From Chloroflexota bacterium (GTDB taxonomy: Bacteria > Chloroflexota > Anaerolineae > Anaerolineales > VGOW01), in assembly GCA_016197225.1 (NCBI GenBank), contig JACPWC010000016.1:51183-115182 (forward strand): a DNA stretch of 64,000 nt, given 5' to 3'. Each line of letters begins with the position of its first letter. The stretch's first letter is position 1. Of the stretch, positions 52,338 through 61,424 are shown piece by piece. Both the position numbers and the translations under genes were made by a program. The notes beneath the pieces are model-generated. The model was not told where the DNA came from, ran no database searches, and was given only the letters and a program-made list of their open reading frames with translations.

Positions 52338-52713
52338 GAAAAGAGATGAGAGAAGGGAGATGTTGACTGCCGAATGTCGGCGGTAGTTGGAGGAAGGCCG
52401 GGCCGCAACGGTCGCCCAAGCGAGCGAGGCAATCCAAGAATCGAGCCGTCTCGGCCTCGGCGTTCCGCAGGCGTTTTTCGTGTGAGATGGCTCTTGGAAA
52501 CTTGAGGCAGAATTTGAAACCCGGCGGAGTCTCGTCTCGCCAACGGTCAGCCGTCTCGGCGCTGGGGAGTGAATAAAAGGTGGTGTTGCCCTCGACCGTG
52601 TTCAGGCGACGGCTGTAGAGCGAGAGAAAGTCGCGCTGTTTGGCTTTGGCCGGAAAGAAGTTGCCCACCCACAGTTTGAGTCCCCACATCGGGCAACCGA
52701 GATAGAGAGGCAT
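52270..52713 (-). pseudogene. N-terminal fragment of a DUF72 gene, cut by an internal deletion
   Basis: 147 aa. It is a typical start (YLGCPMWGLKLWVGNFFP), with YSRRLNTVEGNTTFYSLPSAETADRW and FCLKFPRAISHEKRL, and continues to RYAVEVRHPSFF. The stop TGA follows at 52270-52272. In intact homologues about 130 residues lie between HPSFF and the DLLAEWA segment. Here the two parts are joined at 52265-52285 in different frames. The DUF72 function is unknown (TIM-barrel fold). Confidence 0.8.
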
Positions 52714-52733
52714 AGTTCACAGTAAAGTCTAAA

Positions 52734-52805
52734 GGGTCAACGGATTGAACGGATTTACCGGATGAATTCAAATAAATCCGTTCAATCCGGTAAATCCGTT
52801 GACCC
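52734..52805. repeat. ATCCGTT-family palindrome
   Basis: GGGTCAACGGATT...GGATTTACCGGAT on the left, ATCCGTTCAATCCGGTAAATCCGTTGACCC on the right, made of about 9-nt units. Full-length copy; compare 20061-20125 and the intron-split copy. The pepT stop overlaps it. Confidence 0.8.
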
Positions 52806-54067
52806 TATTTCCTGGCTTTGTAGCCTGCCCCTTTTTTGGCCCACAACTGCGCCAGTTCCACCAGCATCTTCACCGAGAGCTCCATATCCTGCATGCAAAC
52901 GTACTCGTGCGGGCCGTGCGAGTTGTGGCCGCCGCAGAACAGGTTGGGCGTGGGCAGGCCGCGGGCCGTCAGGCGCGAGCCGTCGGTGCCGCCGCGTGTG
53001 GGCGGGCTGGAGGGCGTAAGGCCGGTCAGGCGCATGGCTTCGCAAGCCAGATCAACCGGCAACAAGTTTTCTTTGAGCCAGTAGCCCATGTTGCGATACT
53101 GCGAGGTGAAGGACAACTTGACTTTAGCTCGCGGCTCGGCGGCCTGCAAACCTTTGGCCAGCCCGCGCAGTTGTTCGCGCTTGGCCGCCAGCAGGTCGTC
53201 GTCGTGATCGCGCAAGATAAAGTTGACTTCGGCGTGGGCTACGTTGCCAACCATGTCGTGCGGGTGAATGTAGCCCTGCCGCCCGTCGGTGGTTTCCGGG
53301 CTGTTGTTCTCGCTGGGCAGGGCGGTGATAAACCGGGCGGCCAGCTTGAGGGCGCTCACCATTTTGTATTTGCGTCCCTCGCCGGGGTGGGTGGACACGC
53401 CTTCGATGACGAGTTTAGCCCCGTTCGCCGAGAATGTTTCCCAGTTCACCTCGCCGGGGTTTTCGCCGTCGAGGGTGTAAGCCACGTCGGCGGCCAACTC
53501 TTTGAGATCAAGCTTGTCCACGCCGTGGCCGATCTCTTCGTCGGGGTTGAAGCAAATGCGGATCGGGCCGTGTTCGATCTCCGGGTGATTGAGCAGGTGA
53601 TCGGCCAGGGTCATCACGACGGCGACCCCGGCCTTGTCGTCTGCGCCGAGCAGGGTCGTGCCGCTGGCCGTCACCAGATCGTTGCCCACGTATCGCTTCA
53701 TCTCAACATACTTGGCCGGGTCAATAATTTGAGTCGGGTCGTCGGGCAGGACGATGGGTTTGCCATTCCAGCGGCGGTGGACGATGGGTTTGACACCCTT
53801 GCCGTAAAAATCGGGGGCAGTGTCCACGTGGCCGAAGAAGGCGACGGCGGGCAGGTTCTTCTTTTTAGAGGTGGCCGGGATCGTGGCCAGCACGTAGCCG
53901 TGCTTCAACAATTGCACGTTACTCGCGCCCAGAGCTTCAAGCTCGGCGGCGAGCAATCGCAGTAGCGTCCATTGGCATTCGGAGCTAGGGGTGGTTTTGG
54001 AATTGGGGTTGCTGGTGGTTTCTATTTGAGCGTAACGCAGGAATCGATCTAACACCGTTTCAGCCAT
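52805..54067 (-). CDS. pepT: Peptidase T (tripeptidase)
   Basis: 420 aa M20B metallopeptidase. It has AFFGHVDTAPDF (zinc His and Asp), TLLGADDKAGVAVVMTL, FNPDEEIGHGVDKLD, the dimerisation domain near 220-310, and FCGGHNSHGPHEYV. It removes N-terminal residues from tripeptides. Its start overlaps the HAD gene stop by 8 nt. Confidence 0.95.
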   Translation of the reverse strand: MAETVLDRFLRYAQIETTSNPNSKTTPSSECQWTLLRLLAAELEALGASNVQLLKHGYVLATIPATSKKKNLPAVAFFGHVDTAPDFYGKGVKPIVHRRWNGKPIVLPDDPTQIIDPAKYVEMKRYVGNDLVTASGTTLLGADDKAGVAVVMTLADHLLNHPEIEHGPIRICFNPDEEIGHGVDKLDLKELAADVAYTLDGENPGEVNWETFSANGAKLVIEGVSTHPGEGRKYKMVSALKLAARFITALPSENNSPETTDGRQGYIHPHDMVGNVAHAEVNFILRDHDDDLLAAKREQLRGLAKGLQAAEPRAKVKLSFTSQYRNMGYWLKENLLPVDLACEAMRLTGLTPSSPPTRGGTDGSRLTARGLPTPNLFCGGHNSHGPHEYVCMQDMELSVKMLVELAQLWAKKGAGYKARK

Positions 54068-55100
54068 TCACTTCTCCCCGGATGGCGCTATCAATCGAAG
54101 GATAAATACGATCCGCCACTTTCTTCAGCGCGTCATATTTGGGGCCGCCTTCGGCAACCCCAACGCCCACACACGCCCACGCCTCGCCCAGCGCCTTCAC
54201 CGCCTCACGCACGCTTTGAATGCTGGAGGCCGAATCTTCAAACACCGTCACTATGCCGCCCCTCTCGCGCAAGTCGGCCAGGGGCGATTGCCACTCGCCC
54301 CGCGAGAGAGCTTCGGCGGCGCGCAAACTCTCCGACTCGGGAAACTGAGCCGCCGCCGCAATTGCCGCCCAGGCATGGACAGGCGAGGGCTTGAGGTAAG
54401 CATCGGCGTTGCCGCCCACCGTCTCGGCCAGCCAGTGCAGTGAGCCGTAACCGATCAGCGGCAGGTAGCTCAACTCCACTAACTCCGCGCCCAGTTCGGC
54501 TTCGGGGGCGTAGCCGGGAAGCGGCGTCACGTCGCGCGGCGGCTTGCAGGGGCGGGTGGTGTAAATCACCGAATTTTGCGGCGCGTACACCGTCAACTGT
54601 GGGCTGTCGTACTTTGAAAGTGTGGCTTCCGACTCGATGATGCGCGGCAAACCGTAGGTGGTTTCAAAGGCCTCGCCGAGCGCATATTGCTGGAACAGCG
54701 ACAACACCGGCGAACGATGAATGTCGCGTGAGTGCAGAAGGATTTCGTCGGTGCGAACGCCCCAGCCGGTGAACGGCGGGCGAGGCAGGACTCGGTAGGC
54801 GGCTTCCGCCGGATACTCGCCGGGGCGAATTTCCCCGGCCACACGTTCGGCGATGGCGTGATAATCGGGGCGAGCGCCGTTAGGCGACAAGGCGGCGATG
54901 CAAATGGGGGTGATGTCCCACTCGCTGGAAATGCCTACCGACTCAAAGGCTTCGATTTCTTCCAGCGTTGGCGCAACCTTGCCCACACCGACGGCCTGCG
55001 AAAAGTGGTTGACGGTTGCCACCAGCGCCGCCCGGTAGCCGCCAGGGTGCAGGAGCACCGAGTCCATATCCAGAAGATATAGTTTCAGGGGAGTTGTCAT
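54060..55100 (-). CDS. HAD-like superfamily protein
   Basis: 346 aa from ATG 55100 (a second ATG 2 codons earlier is less likely). The N-terminal motif YLLDMDSVLL is DxD; the C-terminal part has IVTVFEDSASSIQSVREAV, like motif IV of HAD proteins. The middle is large and unlike common HAD caps. The substrate is not recognised. Between pepT and hisE, same strand. Confidence 0.6.
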   Translation of the reverse strand: MTTPLKLYLLDMDSVLLHPGGYRAALVATVNHFSQAVGVGKVAPTLEEIEAFESVGISSEWDITPICIAALSPNGARPDYHAIAERVAGEIRPGEYPAEAAYRVLPRPPFTGWGVRTDEILLHSRDIHRSPVLSLFQQYALGEAFETTYGLPRIIESEATLSKYDSPQLTVYAPQNSVIYTTRPCKPPRDVTPLPGYAPEAELGAELVELSYLPLIGYGSLHWLAETVGGNADAYLKPSPVHAWAAIAAAAQFPESESLRAAEALSRGEWQSPLADLRERGGIVTVFEDSASSIQSVREAVKALGEAWACVGVGVAEGGPKYDALKKVADRIYPSIDSAIRGEVNG

Positions 55101-55151
55101 GGTCAATGTCGGTTGAGTCCTATTTTACACGCACAGGCGATAACAAGCTAT

Positions 55152-55433
55152 TCACTGCCTGTGCCTTTCCTCCAACTCGGCTTCCACTTGTTCGAGAGTC
55201 AAACCGCGTTGCGCCAATAACACCAGCAAGTGATAAAGCAGGTCGGCAGTTTCGGAGAGCACGCGCTCATCGCCCTGCCCTTTCACCGCCAGAATAACTT
55301 CAATGGCCTCTTCGCCCACCTTCTTTACGATCTCGTCCTCGCCTGCCGCAAACAAGCTGGCCGTGTACGAGTTGGGCTGAGGATCGGCTTTTCGTTCTTG
55401 AATAATCGTTTGTAGAGTGTGCAGAAAAGACAT
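55152..55433 (-). CDS. hisE: Phosphoribosyl-ATP pyrophosphatase
   Basis: 93 aa MazG-like fold: SYTASLFAAGEDEIVKKVGEEAIEVILAVKG and ETADLLYHLLVLLAQRGL. Key Glu residues EEAxE and ExxD are present. Second step of histidine synthesis. It is separated from hisI by proA, proB and a YczE-like gene. Confidence 0.95.
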   Translation of the reverse strand: MSFLHTLQTIIQERKADPQPNSYTASLFAAGEDEIVKKVGEEAIEVILAVKGQGDERVLSETADLLYHLLVLLAQRGLTLEQVEAELEERHRQ

Positions 55434-55491
55434 GTAGCGACGGGTATTTTATAGGATAAACGTTGAAAGCGGCGGACTATTTTTGGGCCAG

Positions 55492-56823
55492 TCACTCCCG
55501 CGCATGATAATCGCCAATAACAACCCATTTGTACGTCGTTAGTTCCTGCAAGCCCATCGGGCCGCGCGCGTGCAGGCGCTGGGTGGAAACGGCGACTTCC
55601 GCGCCCAGGCCAAGCTGGCCGCCATCCGTAAATCGCGTGCTGGCGTTGACGTACACCGCCGCCGAATCCACTTCGGCCACAAAGCGGTTGGCATTGTCGT
55701 CATTCCGCGTCAGAATCCCATCCGAGTGACTGGTGCTGTGGGCGGCGATGTGGGTGATGGCCTCTTCAAGATTCTCTACGACTTTGAGGCCGAGCACCAG
55801 CGACAACCATTCGATGTCGAAATCGCCCGGCCCTGCCGGGGACACCGACGGCGGCAGGTGCGGGCCGACTCTGCTTCCATACTTGAGTTCATCTTCACCC
55901 GTCTCCGGGTTGGGGCGCAAGTACGCGCCCGTGTAGTGCTGAACCAAAAACGGCAGGGCCGACTCGTGGGCGCGAAAGGTCACCCTGTCGGCGGCGAGGG
56001 CCGAGACAAGGTCCGGGAGAAAATCGGCGGCGGCCCGGTGAACGAGAACCGTGTCGAGCGCGTTGCACACGCTGGGCCGCTGAGTCTTGGCGTTGTGGAT
56101 CACCTTGATCGCCGCCTCGAGGTCGGCGCTTTCGTCCACGAACAAGTGGCAAATGCCAATGCCGCCGGTGATGACGGGAATACGGCTGTTCTCGCGGCAG
56201 AACTGGTGCAGGGCGTTGCCGCCGCGGGGGATGATGATGTCTACATATTCATGCAAGCTGAGAAGTTCTAGCACGCGGGCGCGGTCGGGATCGTCAATGA
56301 ACTGGATGGCGTCTTCGGGCAGGCCGCCTTCGGCTAAAGTTTGGCGGATGATGGCGACCAGGGCGCGGTTGGAGTTGAGCGTTTCGCTCCCACCGCGCAA
56401 AATTGCGGCGTTGCCGGTTTTGATCGCCAGCCCGGCTACGTCCATCGTCACGTTGGGCCGCGCTTCATAAATAACGCCCATCACGCCGAGCGGCACGCGC
56501 TGTTTGTGCACACGTAAGCCGTTGGGCAGAGTCGCTTCGTCGAACGTCTGGCCGACGGGGTCGGGCAGGCTGGCCACCCGGCGCAAGTCGGCGGCGATGC
56601 CGTCAAGGCGAGACTCGTTCAGCGTCAGGCGGTCGAGCAGAGCCGGCGACAGCCCGGCGGTTTCGCCATCGGCCACATCACGGGCATTGGCGGCCAGAAT
56701 GTCGGCGCGGTTCGCCAACAAACGGTCCGCGAGGGCAAGCAGAGCGGTGTTTTTCTTTTCGGTGGTTGCCCGCGCCAGCTTGCGGGAAGCGGCGCGGGCG
56801 CGTTGGCCTATTTCTGTAAGCAT
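55492..56823 (-). CDS. proA: Gamma-glutamyl phosphate reductase
   Basis: 443 aa aldehyde-dehydrogenase fold. It has [36 protein letters not shown], the catalytic Cys in [13 protein letters not shown], and [36 protein letters not shown] near the end. Second step of proline synthesis. Follows proB, with a repeat between. Confidence 0.96.
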   Translation of the reverse strand: MLTEIGQRARAASRKLARATTEKKNTALLALADRLLANRADILAANARDVADGETAGLSPALLDRLTLNESRLDGIAADLRRVASLPDPVGQTFDEATLPNGLRVHKQRVPLGVMGVIYEARPNVTMDVAGLAIKTGNAAILRGGSETLNSNRALVAIIRQTLAEGGLPEDAIQFIDDPDRARVLELLSLHEYVDIIIPRGGNALHQFCRENSRIPVITGGIGICHLFVDESADLEAAIKVIHNAKTQRPSVCNALDTVLVHRAAADFLPDLVSALAADRVTFRAHESALPFLVQHYTGAYLRPNPETGEDELKYGSRVGPHLPPSVSPAGPGDFDIEWLSLVLGLKVVENLEEAITHIAAHSTSHSDGILTRNDDNANRFVAEVDSAAVYVNASTRFTDGGQLGLGAEVAVSTQRLHARGPMGLQELTTYKWVVIGDYHARE

Positions 56824-56834
56824 GTTTTTATATC

Positions 56835-56902
56835 TGTAGGGCGAGTTGGCAACTCGCCTTCCAACAGAACTTCAACAGGGCGAGTTGGCAACTCACCCTA
56901 CA
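56835..56902. repeat. Two palindromic GGGCGAGTTGGCAACTCGCC units
   Basis: GCGAGTTGGCAACTCGC (about 56840-56857) and GCGAGTTGGCAACTCACCC (about 56880-56899), each nearly palindromic, between proB and proA and overlapping the proB stop. Confidence 0.75.
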
Positions 56903-57995
56903 ACAGGACCATGTCGTTCCGGTGAATCACTTCGTCGCCGTAATTGTAGCCGAGGATGCCTTCGATGTCTTCGGAGCGGTGGCCGCGAATTTTTTGCAGG
57001 TCGGCGGTGGTGTAGTTGACGATGCCACGCGCGATCTCACGCCCGCTCGAGTCGGCCACGCGCACAGTATCGCCGCGTTCAAAGTTTTCTTCGACCGCCG
57101 TCACGCCAACGGGGAGCAAACTGCCGCCCTGGCGCAAGGCCCGCGCCGCGCCGTCGTCCACTTTGAGGCAGGCCGTCGGGCGCGCTCCGGCAAGGATGTA
57201 GCGCTTGCGGCTCTCGACGACGGTGACGGTTGGCTGAAAGCGGGTGCCGATTGAGTCGCCGGCGACGATGCGAGTCAGCACGTTCGGGTCACTGCCGCGG
57301 GCGATGACGACGGTGGTGCCGGAGCGGCGGGCCAGGTCGGCGGCTTGCAACTTGGTGATCATGCCGCCCGTGCCGAGTCCGGTGGCTGTGCCGCCGGCGG
57401 CTTCCCACAACGAGGCGGGTATATCGGAGTCGGAAACGTCGGCCACAAGTTGGGCGGTCGGGTCGCGGCGTGGATCAGCGGTGAAGAGTCCGGGCTGGTC
57501 GGTCAGCAGGATCAGCAGGTCGGCGTCCACCAAATTAGCCACGAGCGCCGACAAGTTATCGTTGTCGCCGACCCGAATCTCTTCGGTGGCAACGGTGTCG
57601 TTCTCGTTGACGATGGGTACCACTTTCTGGCCGAGAAGCGCAGTGAGGGCGTTGCGCGAGTTGAGGTAGCGGCGGCGGTCGGCGAGGTCGGCGCGGGTGA
57701 GCAGGACTTGGGCGACGGTGAGGCCGTAGAGGCCCAAGAGTTGCGCGTAGAGGGCCATGAGGCGCGGCTGGCCGACGGCAGACAGCATTTGCTTGGCCGG
57801 GATGTCTTTGGGCAGTTGCGGAAAGTTGAGGGCTTCACGCCCGGCTGCAATTGCGCCCGACGAAACGACGACGACCTCATGCCCGGCTGATCGCAGTTGG
57901 GCCATTTGCCGTGCCAGTTCGACAAGCTGAGGCGGCGAGAGGCGGGGTGTTCCGGCGGTGAGGGTGGAGGTGCCGAGTTTGACGACGAGGCGCAT
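56898..57995 (-). CDS. proB: Glutamate 5-kinase
   Basis: 365 aa. The amino-acid kinase domain has VVKLGTSTL, VVSSGAIAAGR, PIVNENDTVATEEIRVGDNDNLSALVA and GTGGMITKLQAADLA. The C-terminal PUA domain (about 275-360) is present, giving the usual length. First step of proline synthesis. Confidence 0.96.
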   Translation of the reverse strand: MRLVVKLGTSTLTAGTPRLSPPQLVELARQMAQLRSAGHEVVVVSSGAIAAGREALNFPQLPKDIPAKQMLSAVGQPRLMALYAQLLGLYGLTVAQVLLTRADLADRRRYLNSRNALTALLGQKVVPIVNENDTVATEEIRVGDNDNLSALVANLVDADLLILLTDQPGLFTADPRRDPTAQLVADVSDSDIPASLWEAAGGTATGLGTGGMITKLQAADLARRSGTTVVIARGSDPNVLTRIVAGDSIGTRFQPTVTVVESRKRYILAGARPTACLKVDDGAARALRQGGSLLPVGVTAVEENFERGDTVRVADSSGREIARGIVNYTTADLQKIRGHRSEDIEGILGYNYGDEVIHRNDMVLL

Positions 57996-57996
57996 A

Positions 57997-58028
57997 AAAA
58001 GTAATCAGTAATTAGTGATCAGTAATTA
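57997..58028. repeat. Heptad array AGTAATC/AGTAATT/AGTGATC
   Basis: Four 7-nt units between proB and the YczE-like gene. The last YczE residues (TIITDH) are read from it. Confidence 0.8.
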
Positions 58029-58644
58029 TGGTCGGGGCGTGAGGTTTGACTTTGAAGAGGCGGAAGGCGGCTTGGACGGCGGGGCCGATGGTGAGCGCAA
58101 AGATGAGGGTGCCGAGGCCGACCGGGCCGCCCAACAACCAGCCGGTGGTGACGACGGCTACTTCGACGATCGTCCGCGCCAGGCGCACACTGCGGCCAGT
58201 GGTGCGCGAGACGGCGATCATCAAACTGTCGCGCGGCCCGGCCCCGGCGTTGACGCCGATGTAGACGGCGGTTGCCACGCCCATGACGACCACGCCGAGA
58301 AGGAGGTAGAACAACTGGATCGGCCAGTTGTCGCGTACCGGTTGCAGAAAGCGCAGAAACAAATCTTCCCACAGGCCAATGCTGACGATGTTGCCCAGTG
58401 TTCCCCAGCCCACCGGCTCGCGCAAGAGCAGGGCTAACGCCAGCACGCCCGCGCCGACGAGAATGCCCGCCTGCCCCGGCGTGATAGAGATGAACTTGAG
58501 CAGGGCCACTTCAAAGACCACCCAGGGGCTGGTGCCAAAGTTCGATTGAATGAGGAAAGCGATAGAAAGGCCAAACAGAGCAAAACCAATCTGAATGACA
58601 AGAAAGTCGCGGGGAAAAGTACGCCAGTTGATGGGTTTGAGCAT
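58012..58644 (-). CDS. YczE/YyaS/YitT-type membrane protein
   Basis: 210 aa, about 5-6 TM helices, with the family segments FLVIQIGFALFGLSIAFLIQSNFGTSPW, VGWGTLGNIVSIGLWEDLF and GVNAGAGPRDSLMIAVSRTTGRSVRLARTIVEV. The function is uncertain (transport or regulation). ATG overlaps the hisI stop by 1 nt (TGATG). A repeat supplies its last six codons. Confidence 0.82.
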   Translation of the reverse strand: MLKPINWRTFPRDFLVIQIGFALFGLSIAFLIQSNFGTSPWVVFEVALLKFISITPGQAGILVGAGVLALALLLREPVGWGTLGNIVSIGLWEDLFLRFLQPVRDNWPIQLFYLLLGVVVMGVATAVYIGVNAGAGPRDSLMIAVSRTTGRSVRLARTIVEVAVVTTGWLLGGPVGLGTLIFALTIGPAVQAAFRLFKVKPHAPTIITDH

Positions 58645-58952
58645 CAGTCTATTTTCCTATAAAAACATGACCGTTCGCCGGTGTGGCAAGCCGGGCCGGT
58701 TGGATCAACTTTGAGCAGGAGCGTGTCGGTGTCGCAATCTACCAGAATCTCGCGCACGCGCATGATGTTACCGCTGGTTGCGCCCTTGCGCCACAACTCG
58801 TTCCGGCTCCGGCTCCAGAACCAGGCCTCGCCGGTTTCGCGGGTGAGGCGCAAAGCTTCGGCATTCATCCAGGCCACCATCAGCACTTCATTGGTTGCGG
58901 CATCTTGTACCACGGTTGTGAGCAAGCCGCGCTCATCGAATTTCAAGTCCAT
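58644..58952 (-). CDS. hisI: Phosphoribosyl-AMP cyclohydrolase
   Basis: 102 aa from ATG 58952. It has [35 protein letters not shown], then [26 protein letters not shown], the zinc and substrate Cys/Asp set. Third step of histidine synthesis. Separate from hisE. Confidence 0.95.
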   Translation of the reverse strand: MDLKFDERGLLTTVVQDAATNEVLMVAWMNAEALRLTRETGEAWFWSRSRNELWRKGATSGNIMRVREILVDCDTDTLLLKVDPTGPACHTGERSCFYRKID

Positions 58953-58960
58953 AAAATCTA

Positions 58961-59044
58961 CCACCAAGGCACTAAGACGCAAAGGAGCACAAAGTTCTTT
59001 TATCTTCTTCGTGAAACTTTGTGTCCTGGTGTCTTCGTGGTGGA
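58961..59044. repeat. Palindromic element between hisF and hisI
   Basis: CCACCAAGGCACTAAGAC...CACAAAGTT mirrored by AACTTTGTG...GTCTTCGTGGTGG. Arms of about 29 nt, imperfect. The GCAAAG/CTTTGCG core resembles the element between hisB and hisH. Confidence 0.75.
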
Positions 59045-59045
59045 A

Positions 59046-59831
59046 TCAACGTCTCACAATAATGCCATGTCCGGCCAGGTAAGACTTCACTTCGCCGACT
59101 GACAACACTTTATCGTGAAAGAGCGAGGCGGCGAGAGCGGCCTCTGCGCCGCCCGCCGTCAGCACTTCGGCAAAGTGCTCCAGCTTGCCTGCGCCGCCGC
59201 TGGCGATGACCGGCACGGAAACTGCTTCGGCCACAGCGCGGGTGAGCGCCAGATCATACCCGTTTTTGGTGCCGTCGGCGTCAATACTCGTCAGCAGGAT
59301 TTCGCCCGCCCCCAGCTCAACCACTCGCCGCGCCCACTCGACGGCGTCGAGGCCGGTAGGAGTGCGACCGCCGGAGACGTAGACTTCCCATGTTGGAGAT
59401 TGGACGCTTCGCGCAGAGATAGGATTATCTCTTCTCTTCGCATCAATCGCAACGACGATACACTGGCTTCCGAACTTCTCCGCGCCCGCCGTGATCAGCT
59501 CCGGCGTTTTGACCGCCGCCGAGTTGATGCTCACCTTATCGGCCCCGGCCAGCAAAATAGCGCGCATGTCGTCAACCGCGCGAATGCCGCCGCCGACGGT
59601 GAGCGGCAGAAAAACTTCGTCGGCCACGCGGCGCACCATCGGCGCAACCGTTGCCCGGCCTTCGGGCGTGGCCGAGATGTCGAGAAATACCAACTCGTCC
59701 GCGCCTTCGGCGTCGTAAGCCCTGGCCTGCTCCACCGGGTCGCCCGCATCGCGCAAGCCCACGAAGTTCACGCCCTTGACCACGCGGCCATCTTTGACAT
59801 CAAGGCAGGGGATGATTCGTTTGGCTAGCAT
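59046..59831 (-). CDS. hisF: Imidazole glycerol phosphate synthase cyclase subunit
   Basis: 261 aa TIM barrel. It has [15 protein letters not shown] with the catalytic Asp, [10 protein letters not shown] at the other catalytic strand, [14 protein letters not shown], and [13 protein letters not shown]. Between KRRD and TWEVYVSGG there is an extra stretch [11 protein letters not shown] encoded by a repeat (59391-59440), next to the second catalytic Asp. Together with HisH it forms IGP and AICAR. Confidence 0.95.
   Translation of the reverse strand: MLAKRIIPCLDVKDGRVVKGVNFVGLRDAGDPVEQARAYDAEGADELVFLDISATPEGRATVAPMVRRVADEVFLPLTVGGGIRAVDDMRAILLAGADKVSINSAAVKTPELITAGAEKFGSQCIVVAIDAKRRDNPISARSVQSPTWEVYVSGGRTPTGLDAVEWARRVVELGAGEILLTSIDADGTKNGYDLALTRAVAEAVSVPVIASGGAGKLEHFAEVLTAGGAEAALAASLFHDKVLSVGEVKSYLAGHGIIVRR
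59391..59440. repeat. Repeat inserted in the hisF reading frame
   Basis: TTGGAGATTGGACGCTTCGCG then AGATAGGATTATCTC(T). The first part equals the heptad-plus-GACGCTTCGCG combination seen in hisA and after the YfhO gene. Confidence 0.8.
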
Positions 59832-59875
59832 GTTGGAGATCAGAGATTAGAGATTAGAGATTGGAGATTGAGGTG
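59831..59875. repeat. Heptad array AGAGATT between hisF and hisA
   Basis: TTGGAGATCAGAGATTAGAGATTAGAG.. units (ATTAGAG/ATTGGAG) covering the hisF start region and the hisA C-terminus, which ends LQSLISNL from the array. Confidence 0.85.
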
Positions 59876-60568
59876 GCCTTCGTACAGGGCGCGACCGATA
59901 ATGATACCGGCGAGTCCGGCATCGCGGACGCGGTGAACGTCGTCGGCGCTCGCTACGCCGCCGGAGGCGATGACGGCCAAACCGGAGTCTTGCGCCAGAG
60001 CCGAAGATGATTCCACGTTGACGCCGATTCCGATCCCGTCTCGCGACACATCGGTGAAGATGATCGTTTGGACGCCCTGAGTGCGCAATCGCCGGGCCAG
60101 ATCAATTGCCGTTACAGCCGCCTCTACAGCCCAGCCCTTGATTCTCACCCGCCCCTCTTTCGCATCCACGCCGACCGCGATTCGCTCTGGCCCAAACTCG
60201 GCCAGCGCCTCATCCACCAGCGCCGGATTCTCCACCGCCGCCGTGCCGATGACGGCCCGCGATACGCCAAGTTGCATGGTCTGCCGGATTGACTCAAGGT
60301 CGCGCAAGCCGCCGCCAAATTGAATGTTGAGACCGGTGGAGAGAATGGAGATTAGAGATTGGACGCTTCGTGTGGGAGTCGACTCGTGGCCGAACGCGCC
60401 ATCAAGGTTGACGACGTGCAGCCATCTTGCGCCTTCGGCTTGCCAGCGGCGCGCTGTTCCCGCCGGGTCGTCGCTATAAGTCGTCGTCCGCGCCAAGTCG
60501 CCCTGCGCCAGGCGAACAACCTGGCCGTTGCGGAGATCGATGGCAGGATAGATTACAAACTTTGGCAT
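59840..60568 (-). CDS. hisA: Phosphoribosylformimino-AICAR ribotide isomerase
   Basis: 242 aa TIM barrel. It has [17 protein letters not shown] (catalytic Asp), FTDVSRDG (second catalytic Asp), [12 protein letters not shown], and [14 protein letters not shown]. Two parts are repeat-encoded: residues [14 protein letters not shown] after LDGAFGH (60341-60380) and the C-terminus LQSLISNL (59840-59863). Both encode SVQSLIS/LQSLIS-like peptides from AGAGATT heptads. Fourth step of histidine synthesis. Confidence 0.95.
   Translation of the reverse strand: MPKFVIYPAIDLRNGQVVRLAQGDLARTTTYSDDPAGTARRWQAEGARWLHVVNLDGAFGHESTPTRSVQSLISILSTGLNIQFGGGLRDLESIRQTMQLGVSRAVIGTAAVENPALVDEALAEFGPERIAVGVDAKEGRVRIKGWAVEAAVTAIDLARRLRTQGVQTIIFTDVSRDGIGIGVNVESSSALAQDSGLAVIASGGVASADDVHRVRDAGLAGIIIGRALYEGHLNLQSLISNL
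60341..60380. repeat. Repeat inside hisA
   Basis: GGAGATTAGAGATTGGACGCTTCGTGTGGGAG: heptads plus the GACGCTTCG motif, in frame. Confidence 0.8.
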
Positions 60569-60574
60569 GATTCA

Positions 60575-60671
60575 CTCATCAAGCGTCAAACGTCAGGCAC
60601 AGCCCGCGACAAGCACGCAAACGACAAGGCGCTGCGCATGTCGTTTGACGTTTGTCGTTTGTCGTTTTTCT
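60575..60671. repeat. AAACGAC / GTCGTTT heptad palindrome between hisA and hisH
   Basis: GTCAAACGTCAGGC... and GCAAACGAC on the left, GTCGTTTGACGTTTGTCGTTTGTCGTTT on the right. A relative lies at 62031-62090. Confidence 0.8.
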
Positions 60672-61334
60672 TCACCCTTGCTCCACAAAATTCCGCAACA
60701 ACGTCAGCCCCACACTCTGCGACTTTTCGGGGTGGAATTGGATGCCGTAAACGCGGCCACACCCGACGATGGATGGATACGCGCCGCCATAATCGGTGAC
60801 GGCCAAAGTGTCTTCGGGCCGAGCGGTGCAACAGTAAGAGTGGTTGAAGTAGGCAAACGAACCGATAGGCAGGCCGCGAAAAAGCGGGTTGTCCTTCTGC
60901 GGTTCGATCTGGTTCCAGCCGGTGTGTGGCACTTTCAGTTTTGCGCTTGTAGTAGCGGCTTCAGTCGCTCTCTGGCTTGGGCGACTGAAGTCGTCACTAC
61001 GAACCGGGAACTTAAGCACCTGCCCCGGCAAAATGCCCAGCCCTTCGTGCTCGCCTAGCTCCTCTGAACTTTCAAACAGCACTTGCATTCCAACACAAAT
61101 GCCGAGCAGAGGCTTGCCTACACGTACCACTTCCTTGACTACCGCATCCAGCCCGCGCACGCGCAAGCCCTTCATCCCGTCGCCAAACGCGCCGACGCCG
61201 GGAAGCACAACCTTTTCGGCGTTGAGGATGAGTTGTGGGTCGTCGGTCAACGTCACTTGCGCGCCGACATGCTCGAACGCCTTTTGCACCGAACGCAGGT
61301 TGCCGATGCCGTAGTCAATCAGTGCAATACGCAT
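60672..61334 (-). CDS. hisH: Imidazole glycerol phosphate synthase glutaminase subunit
   Basis: 220 aa from ATG 61334 (MRIALIDYGIGN). The Cys nucleophile is in GICVGMQ, and His/Glu in GIQFHPEKS. It is about 20-25 residues longer than usual because RSDDFSRPSQRATEAATTS is inserted after GQVLKFP; this stretch is coded by a palindromic element (60949-61000). The insert is between conserved core strands. Partner of HisF. Confidence 0.95.
   Translation of the reverse strand: MRIALIDYGIGNLRSVQKAFEHVGAQVTLTDDPQLILNAEKVVLPGVGAFGDGMKGLRVRGLDAVVKEVVRVGKPLLGICVGMQVLFESSEELGEHEGLGILPGQVLKFPVRSDDFSRPSQRATEAATTSAKLKVPHTGWNQIEPQKDNPLFRGLPIGSFAYFNHSYCCTARPEDTLAVTDYGGAYPSIVGCGRVYGIQFHPEKSQSVGLTLLRNFVEQG
60949..61000. 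repeat. Palindromic element inside hisH
   Basis: GTAGTAGCGGCTTCAGTCGC (60949-60968) and GCGACTGAAGTCGTCACTAC (60981-61000), 17 of 20 matching. Same family as the copy in the GT4 gene; both give a DFSRP peptide. Confidence 0.85.
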
Positions 61335-61347
61335 ATTCAAGAAATTC

Positions 61348-61412
61348 ACCGCGAAGACGCCAAGGGCGCAAAGATTTCGTGTTTGTCTTTGCGATCTTCG
61401 CGCCTTCGCGGT
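61348..61412. repeat. Palindromic element between hisH and hisB
   Basis: ACCGCGAAGACGCCAAGGGCG..AAAG and CTTTGCGATCTTCGCG..CGCGGT. Its GCAAAG core recurs in the hisF-hisI element. Confidence 0.75.
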
Positions 61413-61424
61413 TCAGCTTTTTAT

